Both the position numbers and the translations under genes were made by a program. Of a DNA stretch of 64,000 bases, positions 1 to 9,087 are shown piece by piece; position 1 is the stretch's first letter; each line of letters opens with the position of its first letter. Under the pieces are notes generated by a model. It searched no databases and was not told where the DNA came from. It saw only the letters and a list, made by a program, of their open reading frames with translations. The DNA is from CAVVXX01 sp963707975 (GTDB lineage Bacteria > Pseudomonadota > Alphaproteobacteria > Micropepsales > Micropepsaceae), in contig OY970177.1 of the NCBI GenBank assembly GCA_963707975.1, forward strand, positions 1,674,001 through 1,738,000, in the 5' to 3' direction.

Positions 1-738
1 TCGCCTGGCGGCTCGTCCGTGGCCTCCGACCAAATTCTCGATGCGCTGAAAAAAGCGCAGGCGAGCGGCAAGCCGGTCGTCGTCAGCATGGGTTCGGTGG
101 CTGCATCAGGCGGCTATTACATCTCGCTGGCCGCCAACCGCATCGTAGCGGAGCCCGGCACACTCACCGGTTCGATCGGCGTCTTTTCTGGCAAGATCGC
201 GATTGGCAAATCGCTTGAGCTATTGGGGCTGGAGGCGCGCGATATCGGCGTTGGGCAAAATGCCCTTATCGCTTCTGGCATCGAACCCTGGAACGATGCA
301 CAGCTCGGCAAGATCAATCAGCAGGTCGACATGGTGTATGACGACTTCACCAAAAAGGTGGCAGCCGGCCGTAGGCTGCCCTTGGCGACCGTGCTGCAGA
401 TCGCGCGCGGGCGCGTGTGGACCGGCGCAGACGCGAAGGAGCGCGGGCTAGTGGATGATCTCGGTGGTTTCTGGGTGGCGGTGGACACGGTGAAAAAGCT
501 GGCCGGAATCTCGCCCAGCTCCAATGTCGTGTTCGTGCCTTATCCCAAGCCGAAGGGCTGGCTCGAAGCCTTCGCTGAGGCATTTGGGCAATCGGGGGAA
601 AGCGTCAAGGCGCTGCAGGGCCTATCAACGCTCATGCAGGCGCCGGCTGTCAGGGCGCTGATCACAGCTGTGCAGGAGGCACCAACCGGACATGTCGAGC
701 TAAAGGCGGTGGGATTGCCCGGAGAGAGCTCGCGCTGA
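1..738 (+). CDS. sppA: Signal peptide peptidase SppA, C-terminal part (5' end outside window)
   Basis: Membrane-bound serine protease of the SppA/ClpP-like fold that degrades cleaved signal peptides. The frame is open from base 1, starting with SPGGS, so the true start lies upstream. The nucleophile motif SGGYYIS is at about codon 36 of the fragment, followed by TLTGSIG, as in the second half of the 67-kDa E. coli-type enzyme. The catalytic lysine expected in the N-terminal half cannot be seen. The gene ends 79 nt before the convergent hydroxylase gene. Family assignment is firm; full length and subtype (36K or 67K) are inferred. Confidence 0.9.
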   Translation, partial: SPGGSSVASDQILDALKKAQASGKPVVVSMGSVAASGGYYISLAANRIVAEPGTLTGSIGVFSGKIAIGKSLELLGLEARDIGVGQNALIASGIEPWNDAQLGKINQQVDMVYDDFTKKVAAGRRLPLATVLQIARGRVWTGADAKERGLVDDLGGFWVAVDTVKKLAGISPSSNVVFVPYPKPKGWLEAFAEAFGQSGESVKALQGLSTLMQAPAVRALITAVQEAPTGHVELKAVGLPGESSR

Positions 739-817
739 TTTCCACTCAGGCCAACTCTCTACCAAGTAGGGCTGACCGGAACTGTGATGCTGTGCGGTGC
801 CGGAATATGGCGGTACT

Positions 818-1999
818 CTAAGTTCCCCATTCCGGTTGTTTTTTGCCGTAGTTGTCTGCAGCCTCGAGTGTAGTGGCTACGAGGTGTTGTTCCTCTTCGG
901 ACAATTCCGGGCGCCAGATGTCAAAAATGAGTATTACCCGGATTTCGTCGCTGGCGTTGTATGCTTCGTGCTGTACTGTGTCATCGAACACCCAGGCCTT
1001 CCCTTCGACCCATTCGCGCACATCGTTTCCAACCCGGAAGGTGCATTTCCCGGGAACGATCAGGGGCAAGTGACAAATCAGACGCACATTAATGGCGCCA
1101 TTATGTGGCGGAATTCGCGTATGCGGGTGCAATAATGAAAATAGTACTGACGGCGTTCGGTTCTTGATACGAGCGAATGGCACAGCATTGAGTGCGGCAA
1201 TAGTTTTTGGACAGCGAGCAGCATTTTCTGCAATCACTTCACCACTTTTCCAGAGATAAAACGCTCCCCAGTTGGGATTGTCGATCATGCCGTGTGTGTC
1301 ATCAGCCCATCGATCCGGGTTGCTTTCGATATAGGGTGAAAAAGCATTGCCACTTGCAAGAACGGCTTTTAGCTCTTTGCGGATTTCTCCGGTTGCTGCT
1401 TCAACCGTATCTAGCCATCCAAAATTGCTCCGATTATAGAATTGGATTTGCGGCAGTTCAGGGAAGTAATACTGACTTGGCTCTTGCAGGAATACCTGCT
1501 TTTTTCCAAGCATGAGATCAAGCGATTGTGAGAACCGCTCGCTTGACGCACCTCTCTTGAACCCTTGAGCAATGAGACGGTCATTAAGGAACGCCTCGTA
1601 ATTTGCAGCAAACCTCTGACGCGTGGTCCGGGCGCGCTGCAACTCATTTGCGATCTCCGGCGTCGCTAGATCAGCGGGTTGAGCTACCCGTAACGCAGCT
1701 CTATAAAATGAATCCGCGGAGCGTGTGTCTCCAGCATTTGTGAAGTGATCGCCCTTCATGATGAGTGCGCGCAAATTGCGTGGGTCGAGCGCAAGCACAT
1801 TATTGATCGCGGCAAGCTTCGCCTCATCGTCTTGTAAATTGCGGCATGCTAGAGCGAGGCCGAGCCAGACCCCCACTTCCGTTCGACCGAGCGCAACAGC
1901 TTGCTCAAACAGCTCGCGCGCTTTACGGGCATTGCCGCTTTGCAATGCTTCGGCGCCCGCACGGGCGAGCGTGTTTGCATCGATTACGGAAGAATTCAT
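818..1999 (-). CDS. TPR / aspartyl-asparaginyl beta-hydroxylase fusion (copy 1)
   Basis: The 393-aa protein has TPR-like helical repeats in about residues 10-110 and a C-terminal Asp_Arg_Hydrox (AspH) domain. That family uses Fe(II) and 2-oxoglutarate to hydroxylate Asp/Asn side chains. The family's two metal-binding histidines align with H310 (in CHLPL) and H344 (in QHEAY), and R354 matches the 2-oxoglutarate-binding arginine. There is no signal peptide, so it is probably cytoplasmic. It lies 90 nt downstream of the two tandem TPR-sulfotransferase genes on the same strand and may be co-transcribed. A paralogue lies at 6009-7292. The substrate is unknown; free amino acid, peptide or protein are all possible. 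Confidence 0.85.
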   Translation of the reverse strand: MNSSVIDANTLARAGAEALQSGNARKARELFEQAVALGRTEVGVWLGLALACRNLQDDEAKLAAINNVLALDPRNLRALIMKGDHFTNAGDTRSADSFYRAALRVAQPADLATPEIANELQRARTTRQRFAANYEAFLNDRLIAQGFKRGASSERFSQSLDLMLGKKQVFLQEPSQYYFPELPQIQFYNRSNFGWLDTVEAATGEIRKELKAVLASGNAFSPYIESNPDRWADDTHGMIDNPNWGAFYLWKSGEVIAENAARCPKTIAALNAVPFARIKNRTPSVLFSLLHPHTRIPPHNGAINVRLICHLPLIVPGKCTFRVGNDVREWVEGKAWVFDDTVQHEAYNASDEIRVILIFDIWRPELSEEEQHLVATTLEAADNYGKKQPEWGT

Positions 2000-2089
2000 G
2001 GCTTAATCTGTCCCTACAAAACATCATACCACGAAAAAGTTCATTGATCGCGCAGCATCCTTCTCACCATGAGCCATGCGAGCCTTGGC

Positions 2090-3973
2090 TCACACATAGT
2101 TGAAAGCCTTAACCCATGACTCAAGCAGGGGCAGGGCGGGTGAAAGTTCAGTGACGTAGTTGCGCCATTGTCCGATACCTTCGGAATAAAGGCTACGCCG
2201 AACTTGCTCCGCGCTGACCGAGCGGATGGAGCGGGTGCGTGCAACATTGCTGAAATTTCGCATTTCCTCGACCCATTCAATTCCGAGGTATTGACAAACG
2301 GCTTTTACGTGAGTGTCGAAATCCGTAATCATATCTTCGTAGCGGGTTTCACGCAGATCAAGCGGCAGTTTCGCGCGATAAAGCGCGGCTAGCCGCATGA
2401 CAGAATCATAGAATTGCGCGGCGCTCTGCAAAGTAAGTAGTTCAAACGTTGCGGCATTTATTCCGAAATGACGCCGGAAACAGCTGAGCACGACATCTCG
2501 CGGATCACGCACGGCAAAAAGCACTTTAGCCTTGGGAAACAACTTGGCCACCAGCGGAAGTTTAAGCGTATTGAGCGGATGCTTGTTGACAAAAACCTTG
2601 CCCTCGACGTTAACGCCATAATTACGGACCTGTTGCCAATACATGTCACGGTAAGGGGTAAGCTCGCTTCCCTTGAGTTCCGCTAGGTGGTTCATACCAT
2701 CTTCGTTGCTCAGGAATAAATCGGATGCATCGCCGAATGCGTCATACTCTTCGAGTGTGACCACACTGGGATGCGATGCCAGCACTTGTTCGAGAAGCGT
2801 TGTCCCTGAGCGCATGAAACCAACTAGGAAGACGTGCTGGATGGCATTGCCCGTCGACGGGGCTTCTTCAGCAGGTTTCCAACTGTATGCTGGCGTGGCT
2901 TCGAAATAGGCGATCATGCTTCGCACCTCTGCCGTGCTCCTATGGCCAGCAAAACGGGATGCGTAAAGCCGGAGCAATTCCTCGTTTTCTGCGACATAGG
3001 AAGCGAAGGCTTTTGCAAACATCTTTTGCCCGTCCAGCGCGTCGCCGAGAAGGCCGTGCGCGAAGGCTCGAACATTTCCCTGCACTTGCTGATTGGCAAG
3101 TAACAGAGTGAGCCGTTGTTCAGCCTGCGTGAAAGCATGCTCTGCAAGATCAACCATGGCCAACGCGACCTCGGCAATTGGCTGAACGGGAGAGACCGCC
3201 AAGCACCGCGCGGCATAGGCGCGTGCTTGCGCCGTGTCCGAGCGTCTGGCCGCGGTCAACGCCAAGTTGCAAAGGACTTCAGGGGAATCCGGCCTGAGAG
3301 AGAGCGCGCGTTCGAAGGCCGCCATCGCCGCTTCGAAGCGTTCAAGTCCATCCAAAACCAGCCCGCGATAGTACTGGGCATCGAAATAATTTGGATTGGC
3401 GGCAACAGCCTTGTCGAGTTCGACAAGAGCCTCCGCATACGCATTGCGCCGATTCAGGATGGAGCCGACACGGGTGAGCGCCTGCGCATAATCAGGCTTA
3501 AGGGTAACAGCATAACGATACACAGTCAGCGCCTCGTCTTCGCGCCCCATTTCCTCGAGCGTAACGCCGAGATTGTAGTGCGCTTCAGGATAAGCGGCTT
3601 TGAGAGAGAACGCATACCGGTAGGCGCTTTCCGCCTCGGCCAAGTTGTTCCTTGCGCGAAGCAGATTGCCCAAATTGTTGTGAAATACAGGTTCGCGTGG
3701 CATCTGTGAGATGGCGCGGCGCAAAAGGTTTTCGGCATGCCCAGGTTCACCACGTGCTTTTAGCATCAAGGCCAAGCTGTTGAGCAGCCACGGATGATCC
3801 GGATAAAGACGCAGGAGTGAGCGATAGATTTGTTCTGCCTCGGCAGTGCGGCCGACGCGTTCCAATTCTTCCGCGCGGGCGAACGCTGCCGCCGGGTCTA
3901 TACTGACGGGAGCATCGACGCGTGAGATGTCGTCAGGCATGACATCCTTCTCCACTATGCAACTACTCCTCAA
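2090..3973 (-). CDS. TPR-repeat sulfotransferase (copy 1)
   Basis: The 627-aa protein has a long TPR solenoid (about residues 20-350) joined to a PAPS-dependent sulfotransferase domain of the Sulfotransfer_3/tyrosyl-protein sulfotransferase type. The 5'-phosphosulfate loop GFMRSGTTLLEQ is at about residues 383-394. The 3'-phosphate motif RDPRDVVLSCFRRHF starts near 489. No signal peptide or membrane segment is seen, so it should act in the cytoplasm where PAPS is made. Its start overlaps the stop of the upstream paralogue by 4 nt (3970-3973), which indicates translational coupling. The acceptor is unknown; the TPR part presumably binds a protein or peptide. Confidence 0.88.
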   Translation of the reverse strand: MRSSCIVEKDVMPDDISRVDAPVSIDPAAAFARAEELERVGRTAEAEQIYRSLLRLYPDHPWLLNSLALMLKARGEPGHAENLLRRAISQMPREPVFHNNLGNLLRARNNLAEAESAYRYAFSLKAAYPEAHYNLGVTLEEMGREDEALTVYRYAVTLKPDYAQALTRVGSILNRRNAYAEALVELDKAVAANPNYFDAQYYRGLVLDGLERFEAAMAAFERALSLRPDSPEVLCNLALTAARRSDTAQARAYAARCLAVSPVQPIAEVALAMVDLAEHAFTQAEQRLTLLLANQQVQGNVRAFAHGLLGDALDGQKMFAKAFASYVAENEELLRLYASRFAGHRSTAEVRSMIAYFEATPAYSWKPAEEAPSTGNAIQHVFLVGFMRSGTTLLEQVLASHPSVVTLEEYDAFGDASDLFLSNEDGMNHLAELKGSELTPYRDMYWQQVRNYGVNVEGKVFVNKHPLNTLKLPLVAKLFPKAKVLFAVRDPRDVVLSCFRRHFGINAATFELLTLQSAAQFYDSVMRLAALYRAKLPLDLRETRYEDMITDFDTHVKAVCQYLGIEWVEEMRNFSNVARTRSIRSVSAEQVRRSLYSEGIGQWRNYVTELSPALPLLESWVKAFNYV

Positions 3974-5862
3974 CTAGCAATCACGGACCCGCCAGTGCAC
4001 TCATACCCGAACGCCTCGACCCATGGTTGCAGAAGCGGCAGAATAGGCGACAATTCATTCTCATAACGTTGCCATTGACCGACACCCTCACGGTAAAGAC
4101 CTCGGCGAACTTGAGTAGAACTGAGAGAGCGAATCGAGCGGGAGCGTGGATGATCTTTGAAGTTGCGCATCTCTTCGCTCCATTCGAGACCAATGAAGCG
4201 GCACACCGCAGAAATCTCTCGGTCAAAATCTACAATCATCGTTTCGTAATGGTGTCGATAAATCGCGAGTGGCAGCTTTTCGAAGCACAATTGTCCAATT
4301 GTCATAACCGCATCGTAGAACCGTGCTGCTCCTTCTAGCGATAGCAATTCAAATGTCGTTCGATTTATTCCGAAGTGGCGGCGATAGCAGCTTAAAACGA
4401 CATCGCGAGGGTCACGTATCGCAAAGAGTATTTTTGCATTGGGGAACAATTTTGCAATCAATGGAAGATTAATTGTATTGAGGGGTTGTTTATCTACAAA
4501 CACTTTCCCACTAACGTCTAGCCCTTGATCTCGAACTCGTTGCCAATAGGCGTTGCGATAATGAACAAGATCATTGTTGTCGAGAACGGCTAGACGATTA
4601 AAGCCTGCTTTATTAGTCAAAAATATCTGGGCTGTGTCACCGAGAAGTTCACGCTCCTCAAGCGTAACGACGGAAGGATGGGTCGCGAGCACTTGTTCCA
4701 GCAAAGTGGTGCCCGACCGCATAAAGCCCAACAGGAAGACATGCCGTGAGATCTGGTTATCGCCCGCATAAACATGAGAAGGTGAACACCAGGAAGTCGC
4801 GGATGTGGATTTAAACCAAGAAATTATACGGTGAGGTATTTCCACGATGTTCTTGCCCTCAAATAATCTCGCATTCGTAAGCCGTAATGTCTGGTTTTTC
4901 TCTCGATAGGCTTCAAATGCTTCCGTATATCTGTTCTGGCCATCAAGGGCGTCCCCGAGTAGTCCAAAAGCGAGCGCCTTCATATTGTCATCTAATTGCG
5001 ACGAAGCCAGCAATGGACGCAGGCGCAATTCCGCTGCAGTAAAGGCGTGTTCCTCAAGATCAAGCAAAGCTAGCGCAATTATGGCTGTGCACTGGTTCGG
5101 ATCGCGTTCAATACATTGTGCGGCATAAAAACGGGCATTATCAGTGTCCAGATTTCGAGCAGCGATCAGAGCCAAATGCCCAATGACACCCGAAGAGTCT
5201 GGTCTAAGCGAGGCGGCATACTTAAGAGCCGCTTTTGCGTCCTCGTAACGTTCTAGCATGCTGAGTACTAAACCTCGAAGATAGTGAGCATCAAAATAAT
5301 TCGGCTGCGCCGCCAACGCTCTGTCCAATTCAAGAAGGGCCTCATCGAAAGCATTGTGTTTGTGAAGAATGGCCGCAATCCTAGTCCGCGCTTCTGCATC
5401 GGATGGCATTAGACTAACGGCTTGTCGGAGCGCTTTCATCGCTTCTTCGGTACGGCCTTGCTCCTCTAGTACGAGACCAAGATTGTACCAAGCTTCTTGA
5501 TAAGCATGCTGGAGCTGAATCGCACGACGGTAACAGGCCTCTGCTTCAGCGAAGCCGTTTTTCGCCCGTAATATATTACCGAGATTATTATGAAAGGATG
5601 GGTCGCACGGCGCAATTGCAATCGCGCGTCGTAACAAATGATCGGCCTCGTCCATCTCACCTTTCTTGGCCGCGATAAATGCAAGTTTGTGCAGCAATAT
5701 GGGCTGGTCGGGGAATGCAGAGACGAGTACGCGATAGAGTTGTTCGGCTTCTGCCAATCGGCCAGCATGACCCAACGCTTCCGCTCGAGCAAATTCTACG
5801 GCGAGATCGCGACTGACCGATAGGCCAGTTTTGGTTTCAAAGGTTGGACCGTTCGTTTTCAT
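3970..5862 (-). CDS. TPR-repeat sulfotransferase (copy 2)
   Basis: The 630-aa protein is a close tandem paralogue of the next gene. It has N-terminal TPR repeats (about 20-345), a PAPS loop GFMRSGTTLLEQ near 378 and a RDPRDVVLSCYRRHF motif near 483. The C-terminal signature RSIRSLSSTQVRRGLYREG is shared in form with the other two copies. It is the first gene of the leftward run 5862-3970-2090-818. The gene is AT-richer than the genome around it (bases 4441-4500 have 20 G+C in 60). The family is clear and the substrate is not. Divergent from the hydroxylase gene at 6009 across 146 nt. Confidence 0.88.
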   Translation of the reverse strand: MKTNGPTFETKTGLSVSRDLAVEFARAEALGHAGRLAEAEQLYRVLVSAFPDQPILLHKLAFIAAKKGEMDEADHLLRRAIAIAPCDPSFHNNLGNILRAKNGFAEAEACYRRAIQLQHAYQEAWYNLGLVLEEQGRTEEAMKALRQAVSLMPSDAEARTRIAAILHKHNAFDEALLELDRALAAQPNYFDAHYLRGLVLSMLERYEDAKAALKYAASLRPDSSGVIGHLALIAARNLDTDNARFYAAQCIERDPNQCTAIIALALLDLEEHAFTAAELRLRPLLASSQLDDNMKALAFGLLGDALDGQNRYTEAFEAYREKNQTLRLTNARLFEGKNIVEIPHRIISWFKSTSATSWCSPSHVYAGDNQISRHVFLLGFMRSGTTLLEQVLATHPSVVTLEERELLGDTAQIFLTNKAGFNRLAVLDNNDLVHYRNAYWQRVRDQGLDVSGKVFVDKQPLNTINLPLIAKLFPNAKILFAIRDPRDVVLSCYRRHFGINRTTFELLSLEGAARFYDAVMTIGQLCFEKLPLAIYRHHYETMIVDFDREISAVCRFIGLEWSEEMRNFKDHPRSRSIRSLSSTQVRRGLYREGVGQWQRYENELSPILPLLQPWVEAFGYECTGGSVIAS

Positions 5863-5948
5863 CAGGCACCTGGTCCCTATACAGGGGACGGCTAGATAAT
5901 TCGATTAGATCAAAATAGCACCAAATGTAGTCGCGCTTAATGCTTGAG

Positions 5949-5977
5949 TTGCCAGTCCGTCACTCGCCTGCAATACT
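5949..5977 (+). promoter_or_regulatory. Putative sigma70 promoter of the second hydroxylase gene
   Basis: TTGCCA at 5949-5954 and AATACT at 5972-5977 are separated by 17 nt. They match the -35 and -10 consensus at five and four of six positions. The -10 overlaps the left arm of an inverted repeat, and the start codon follows at 6009. Inferred from sequence only. Confidence 0.4.
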
Positions 5978-6000
5978 TGAATAGCAATTAAGAAGTATTG
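5971..6000. repeat. 8-bp inverted repeat overlapping the putative -10
   Basis: CAATACTT (5971-5978) and AAGTATTG (5993-6000) are perfect inverted repeats separated by 14 nt. They cover the putative -10 and the region where transcription would start. This is a plausible operator for a dimeric regulator or a leader hairpin. No other copy was noticed in the window. Confidence 0.45.
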
Positions 6001-6008
6001 AAAACCGC

Positions 6009-7292
6009 ATGACAGCACCTAATAGCAGCGTTCAACTTGAAGGCCTGATCCAAATGGCACGACAAGCCTCAGCAGCCGGTCGTTTAGACGAGGCTGCGAG
6101 CACTTGGGAAAGAGTTCTGGCAGCGTCAGATCAGTATGGGGAGGCATTGTTCCATCTCGGTCAATATGCGCTACACAAAAAAGACCTCACAAAAGCGCGA
6201 GAGCTACTGGAACGTGCTCTAATAGCCGAACCGAAGGAACCCGCGATAGCACTCAACCTATCATTCGTCTTCCGTGCTCTTGGTGATTTAAGAGGTGAAC
6301 TCGACGCTCTAACGACTGCTCTAACAATAGATCCATATTTTTATCCAGCTTTGCTGTCCAAAGCGATGCTGCTGGAGCGGAGTGGCCAACGCAGGTCAGC
6401 TGCTAAGATTTATCAAGAGGTACTGAATGCTGCTCCGCCTTTAGATAAGGTTCCCTCGGTCATGAGCGGTCCACTCGGACATGCGCGCGAGGTGGTACAA
6501 GAAAACGCAGTTGAGATGGCGACATTTATCGCAAATTATTTGGGCCCAATTGAAGAAGAATACGCGGGCGAGAAATTGGACCGCTTTTCGGAGTGTAAGG
6601 ACATCAAGCTTGGAACAAAGAGAGTTTACACTCAGCAGCCTAGTATGCTGCTGTTTCCACGCTTACCGGCAATTCAGTTCTATGAGAATTCCCAATTTCC
6701 TTGGTTAAAGGATCTCGAAGCAGCGACCGAAATGATTCGCGATGAATTACTTGTCGTGATGCAAGAAGACGCGAAAGACTTTCACCCTTATGTGGATCAT
6801 CCGGAAGGCACACCGGTCGCCCAATGGGCAGAGCTGAACCATTCGCCGCGTTGGAGTGCGTTTCATCTTTGGCGGGATGGCAAGCGGTTTGATCAAGAAT
6901 GTATGCGATGCCCAGGCACTGCGGAGTTTCTTAGTAAGATACCTATGTTAGATCTTGCGGGTTTTGGTCCCACGGTCCTTTTTTCCTGCTTGTCCCCGCG
7001 TACACGGATTCCAGCGCATTCGAGCGTCACCAACGTCCGCCTCGTGGTACATCTGCCTCTCATCGTACCAGGCAAGTGCTATTTCCGCGTCGGCAACGAG
7101 ATTCGCGAATGGGTTTACGGTAAGCCTTGGGTCTTTGATGATACTATTGAGCACGAGGCTTGGAATGACAGTGATAAGTTGCGCGCTATTTTAATGATAG
7201 ATATCTGGAATCCATATCTCAGCGAAGTTGAACGTAAACTTGTGACAGCATTGCTCAACGGAGTGCGAGATTATTATAAAGGAGATGCCTAA
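6009..7292 (+). CDS. TPR / aspartyl-asparaginyl beta-hydroxylase fusion (copy 2)
   Basis: The 427-aa protein has the same plan as the gene at 818-1999. TPR-like repeats (about 10-140) precede an AspH-type Fe(II)/2-oxoglutarate hydroxylase domain. Metal ligands align with H348 (VHLPL) and H382 (EHEAW), and the cosubstrate arginine with R392. It is the only gene of the island on the plus strand. It is divergent from the sulfotransferase pair and convergent with the third sulfotransferase, with 11 nt between stops. No good ribosome-binding site precedes the ATG, so translation may be weak, or start from a short leader. The DNA is AT-rich. The substrate is unknown. Confidence 0.85.
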   Translation: MTAPNSSVQLEGLIQMARQASAAGRLDEAASTWERVLAASDQYGEALFHLGQYALHKKDLTKARELLERALIAEPKEPAIALNLSFVFRALGDLRGELDALTTALTIDPYFYPALLSKAMLLERSGQRRSAAKIYQEVLNAAPPLDKVPSVMSGPLGHAREVVQENAVEMATFIANYLGPIEEEYAGEKLDRFSECKDIKLGTKRVYTQQPSMLLFPRLPAIQFYENSQFPWLKDLEAATEMIRDELLVVMQEDAKDFHPYVDHPEGTPVAQWAELNHSPRWSAFHLWRDGKRFDQECMRCPGTAEFLSKIPMLDLAGFGPTVLFSCLSPRTRIPAHSSVTNVRLVVHLPLIVPGKCYFRVGNEIREWVYGKPWVFDDTIEHEAWNDSDKLRAILMIDIWNPYLSEVERKLVTALLNGVRDYYKGDA

Positions 7293-7303
7293 CAAATCGC
7301 CGG

Positions 7304-8953
7304 CTAAGATGGCGGATATTGAAATCTCTCCACCCAGGGCTGAAGCATAGGAAGAATTGGTGCAATTTGATCCCTATAGTCCCTCCATTGCCCGACACTA
7401 TCTCTATAGAGCGCGCGTTTCACTTGTGCCGCACTCGGTGAACGAATAGGAATTATCGGCACAGTTTCATTAAATTTTCGCATCGAGTCGTTCCATTCCA
7501 CACCAATAAAGCCGCAGTCGGCGCGTACGCTTCGCTCGAAATTATCGATCATGTCCTCGTATCGGTGCTCATGCACCTGTAGCCTAAGCTTCTGTCGACA
7601 AAGCTCAGCAAGGCGCATTACGGCACAATAGAAACGTGCCGCACCTTCGAGTGTAAGGAATTCGAAGGTGGGGGCGTTGATCTCGAAGTGGCGTCTAAAG
7701 CAGCTAAGCACGACATCTCGCGGGTCCCTGAGAGCAAATAGTATTTTCGCTGCGGGGAAGAGCTTGGCAATGAGGGGGAGTTTTAGCGTGTGGAGAGGCT
7801 GCTTATCTATAAAAATCCTATCTTTGACGATCAGACCACGTTCCGCAATGCGCTTCCAATAAGCGTTGCGCGCGCGTGCAAGTGCTTCGCCGTTAAGGTA
7901 GGCGAGGCGGTTCAATCGTTCTTCCGAAGTCAGATAGGCTTCGGAGCTTCCGGATAAAAGCTCTTGTTCTTCAAGCGCAATTGTCTCTGTGCTGCTGGCA
8001 AGCACCTGCTCTAGGAGCGTGGTGCCTGATCGCATGAACCCCAGCAGAAAGATGTGTTGTGCAGTCCCACCCATGGCATCTCTTCCATCGTCAGGTGGAC
8101 GCCATTGTTCTGCAGGTGCTGATTCAAAATACGTTCCGATTCGGTCAGCCAAATCGACTGCTCGATCGGATGTTGCGAACTGCGGCATATACCACTGTCT
8201 TAACTCGGCGTTTTCTGCTGTGTAAGCTGCGAACGCCTCTGGAAAACGCCCCTGTCCCTCTAAGGAATCCCCCAAGAGACCAAGAACGACGGCTCTGGCC
8301 CGACCGACTAATTTGCTTTTATCTAAGACCGGTCGAAGTCGCGCCTCAGCCGCCGCGAACGAACGTGCAGCTATATCAAGAGAGGCCAGGGCCGCAAGCG
8401 CAGTGGGTTGATAGGGGTCGATCTTAAGGGCTCGTTCAGCGTAATCACGCGCAATTTGGGCCTCTCCTTTTTTGGCCGCAGTGGAGGCGAGACAGGCGAG
8501 CGCACCCGAGTGGCCGGCCTCTAGATCGATTGCCCGCTCATAAGCGGTCTGTGCAGCATCCTCCTCACCCAACATGCTGAGCACCCAACCCCTGCAGTAA
8601 TGCGTTTGCGCCACCCTTGGGTCGATAGCGATCGCTTTGTCAAAGGCAGCAAGAGCTTCTTTCATACGCTTGAGATTTAATAAGCAAAGGCCAATCGCAC
8701 TTTGCAGCGTCGAGTCATCAGGTTGCAGCGCTAGCGAACGATTATATTCGAGAAGCGCATCCTCATAGCGACCTCGTTCCTGAAACCATAGGGCGCGAGC
8801 ATTGAATACAATTGGGTGCTGAATTCCTCGCGATAGCGCTTGATCTGCAAGTCTTGAGGCAAGGGGTAAATTTGAAGACTGTATCGCCGCACTTATGGCT
8901 TTCAAGGCTTCTTGATATGGCGCGATTATATTAATCGTCGAACTGGAAGCCAT
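7304..8953 (-). CDS. TPR-repeat sulfotransferase (copy 3, short form)
   Basis: The 549-aa protein is a third paralogue, with fewer TPR units than the 627- and 630-aa copies (about residues 15-260). The PAPS loop GFMRSGTTLLEQ is near 303 and RDPRDVVLSCFRRHF near 409. The C-terminal signature IPIRSPSAAQVKRALYRDS has diverged from the RSIRS form of the other copies. No signal peptide is seen. It has its own transcription unit, 188 nt downstream of the TonB receptor terminator region on the same strand. The acceptor is unknown; different TPR length may mean a different target. Confidence 0.87.
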   Translation of the reverse strand: MASSSTINIIAPYQEALKAISAAIQSSNLPLASRLADQALSRGIQHPIVFNARALWFQERGRYEDALLEYNRSLALQPDDSTLQSAIGLCLLNLKRMKEALAAFDKAIAIDPRVAQTHYCRGWVLSMLGEEDAAQTAYERAIDLEAGHSGALACLASTAAKKGEAQIARDYAERALKIDPYQPTALAALASLDIAARSFAAAEARLRPVLDKSKLVGRARAVVLGLLGDSLEGQGRFPEAFAAYTAENAELRQWYMPQFATSDRAVDLADRIGTYFESAPAEQWRPPDDGRDAMGGTAQHIFLLGFMRSGTTLLEQVLASSTETIALEEQELLSGSSEAYLTSEERLNRLAYLNGEALARARNAYWKRIAERGLIVKDRIFIDKQPLHTLKLPLIAKLFPAAKILFALRDPRDVVLSCFRRHFEINAPTFEFLTLEGAARFYCAVMRLAELCRQKLRLQVHEHRYEDMIDNFERSVRADCGFIGVEWNDSMRKFNETVPIIPIRSPSAAQVKRALYRDSVGQWRDYRDQIAPILPMLQPWVERFQYPPS

Positions 8954-9087
8954 ACTAGGAGCCGTTCCCTTACGGCGATCGATTTATCCCTTGGCAGATG
9001 CTTCAACACAAGGTTTCGATGACACGCAACTCAGCTCATAGCAGTTTATTGAAATGCTTTTAGATATTTTATGCATTATCTCCCCTT

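Noticed and set aside
3116..3709. Long plus-strand open frame (197 codons) opposite the sulfotransferase gene
   Set aside because: Mirror of the TPR coding region, with an Arg-rich low-complexity product and no start context; a shadow frame.
5872..5888. Short dyad GTCCC...GGGAC before the sulfotransferase operon
   Set aside because: Only a 5-bp stem with a 7-nt spacer; expected by chance in this composition.
7293..7303. Possible bidirectional terminator between the second hydroxylase and third sulfotransferase genes
   Set aside because: Only a weak 5-bp imperfect stem around 7296-7313 and no T-run on either side.
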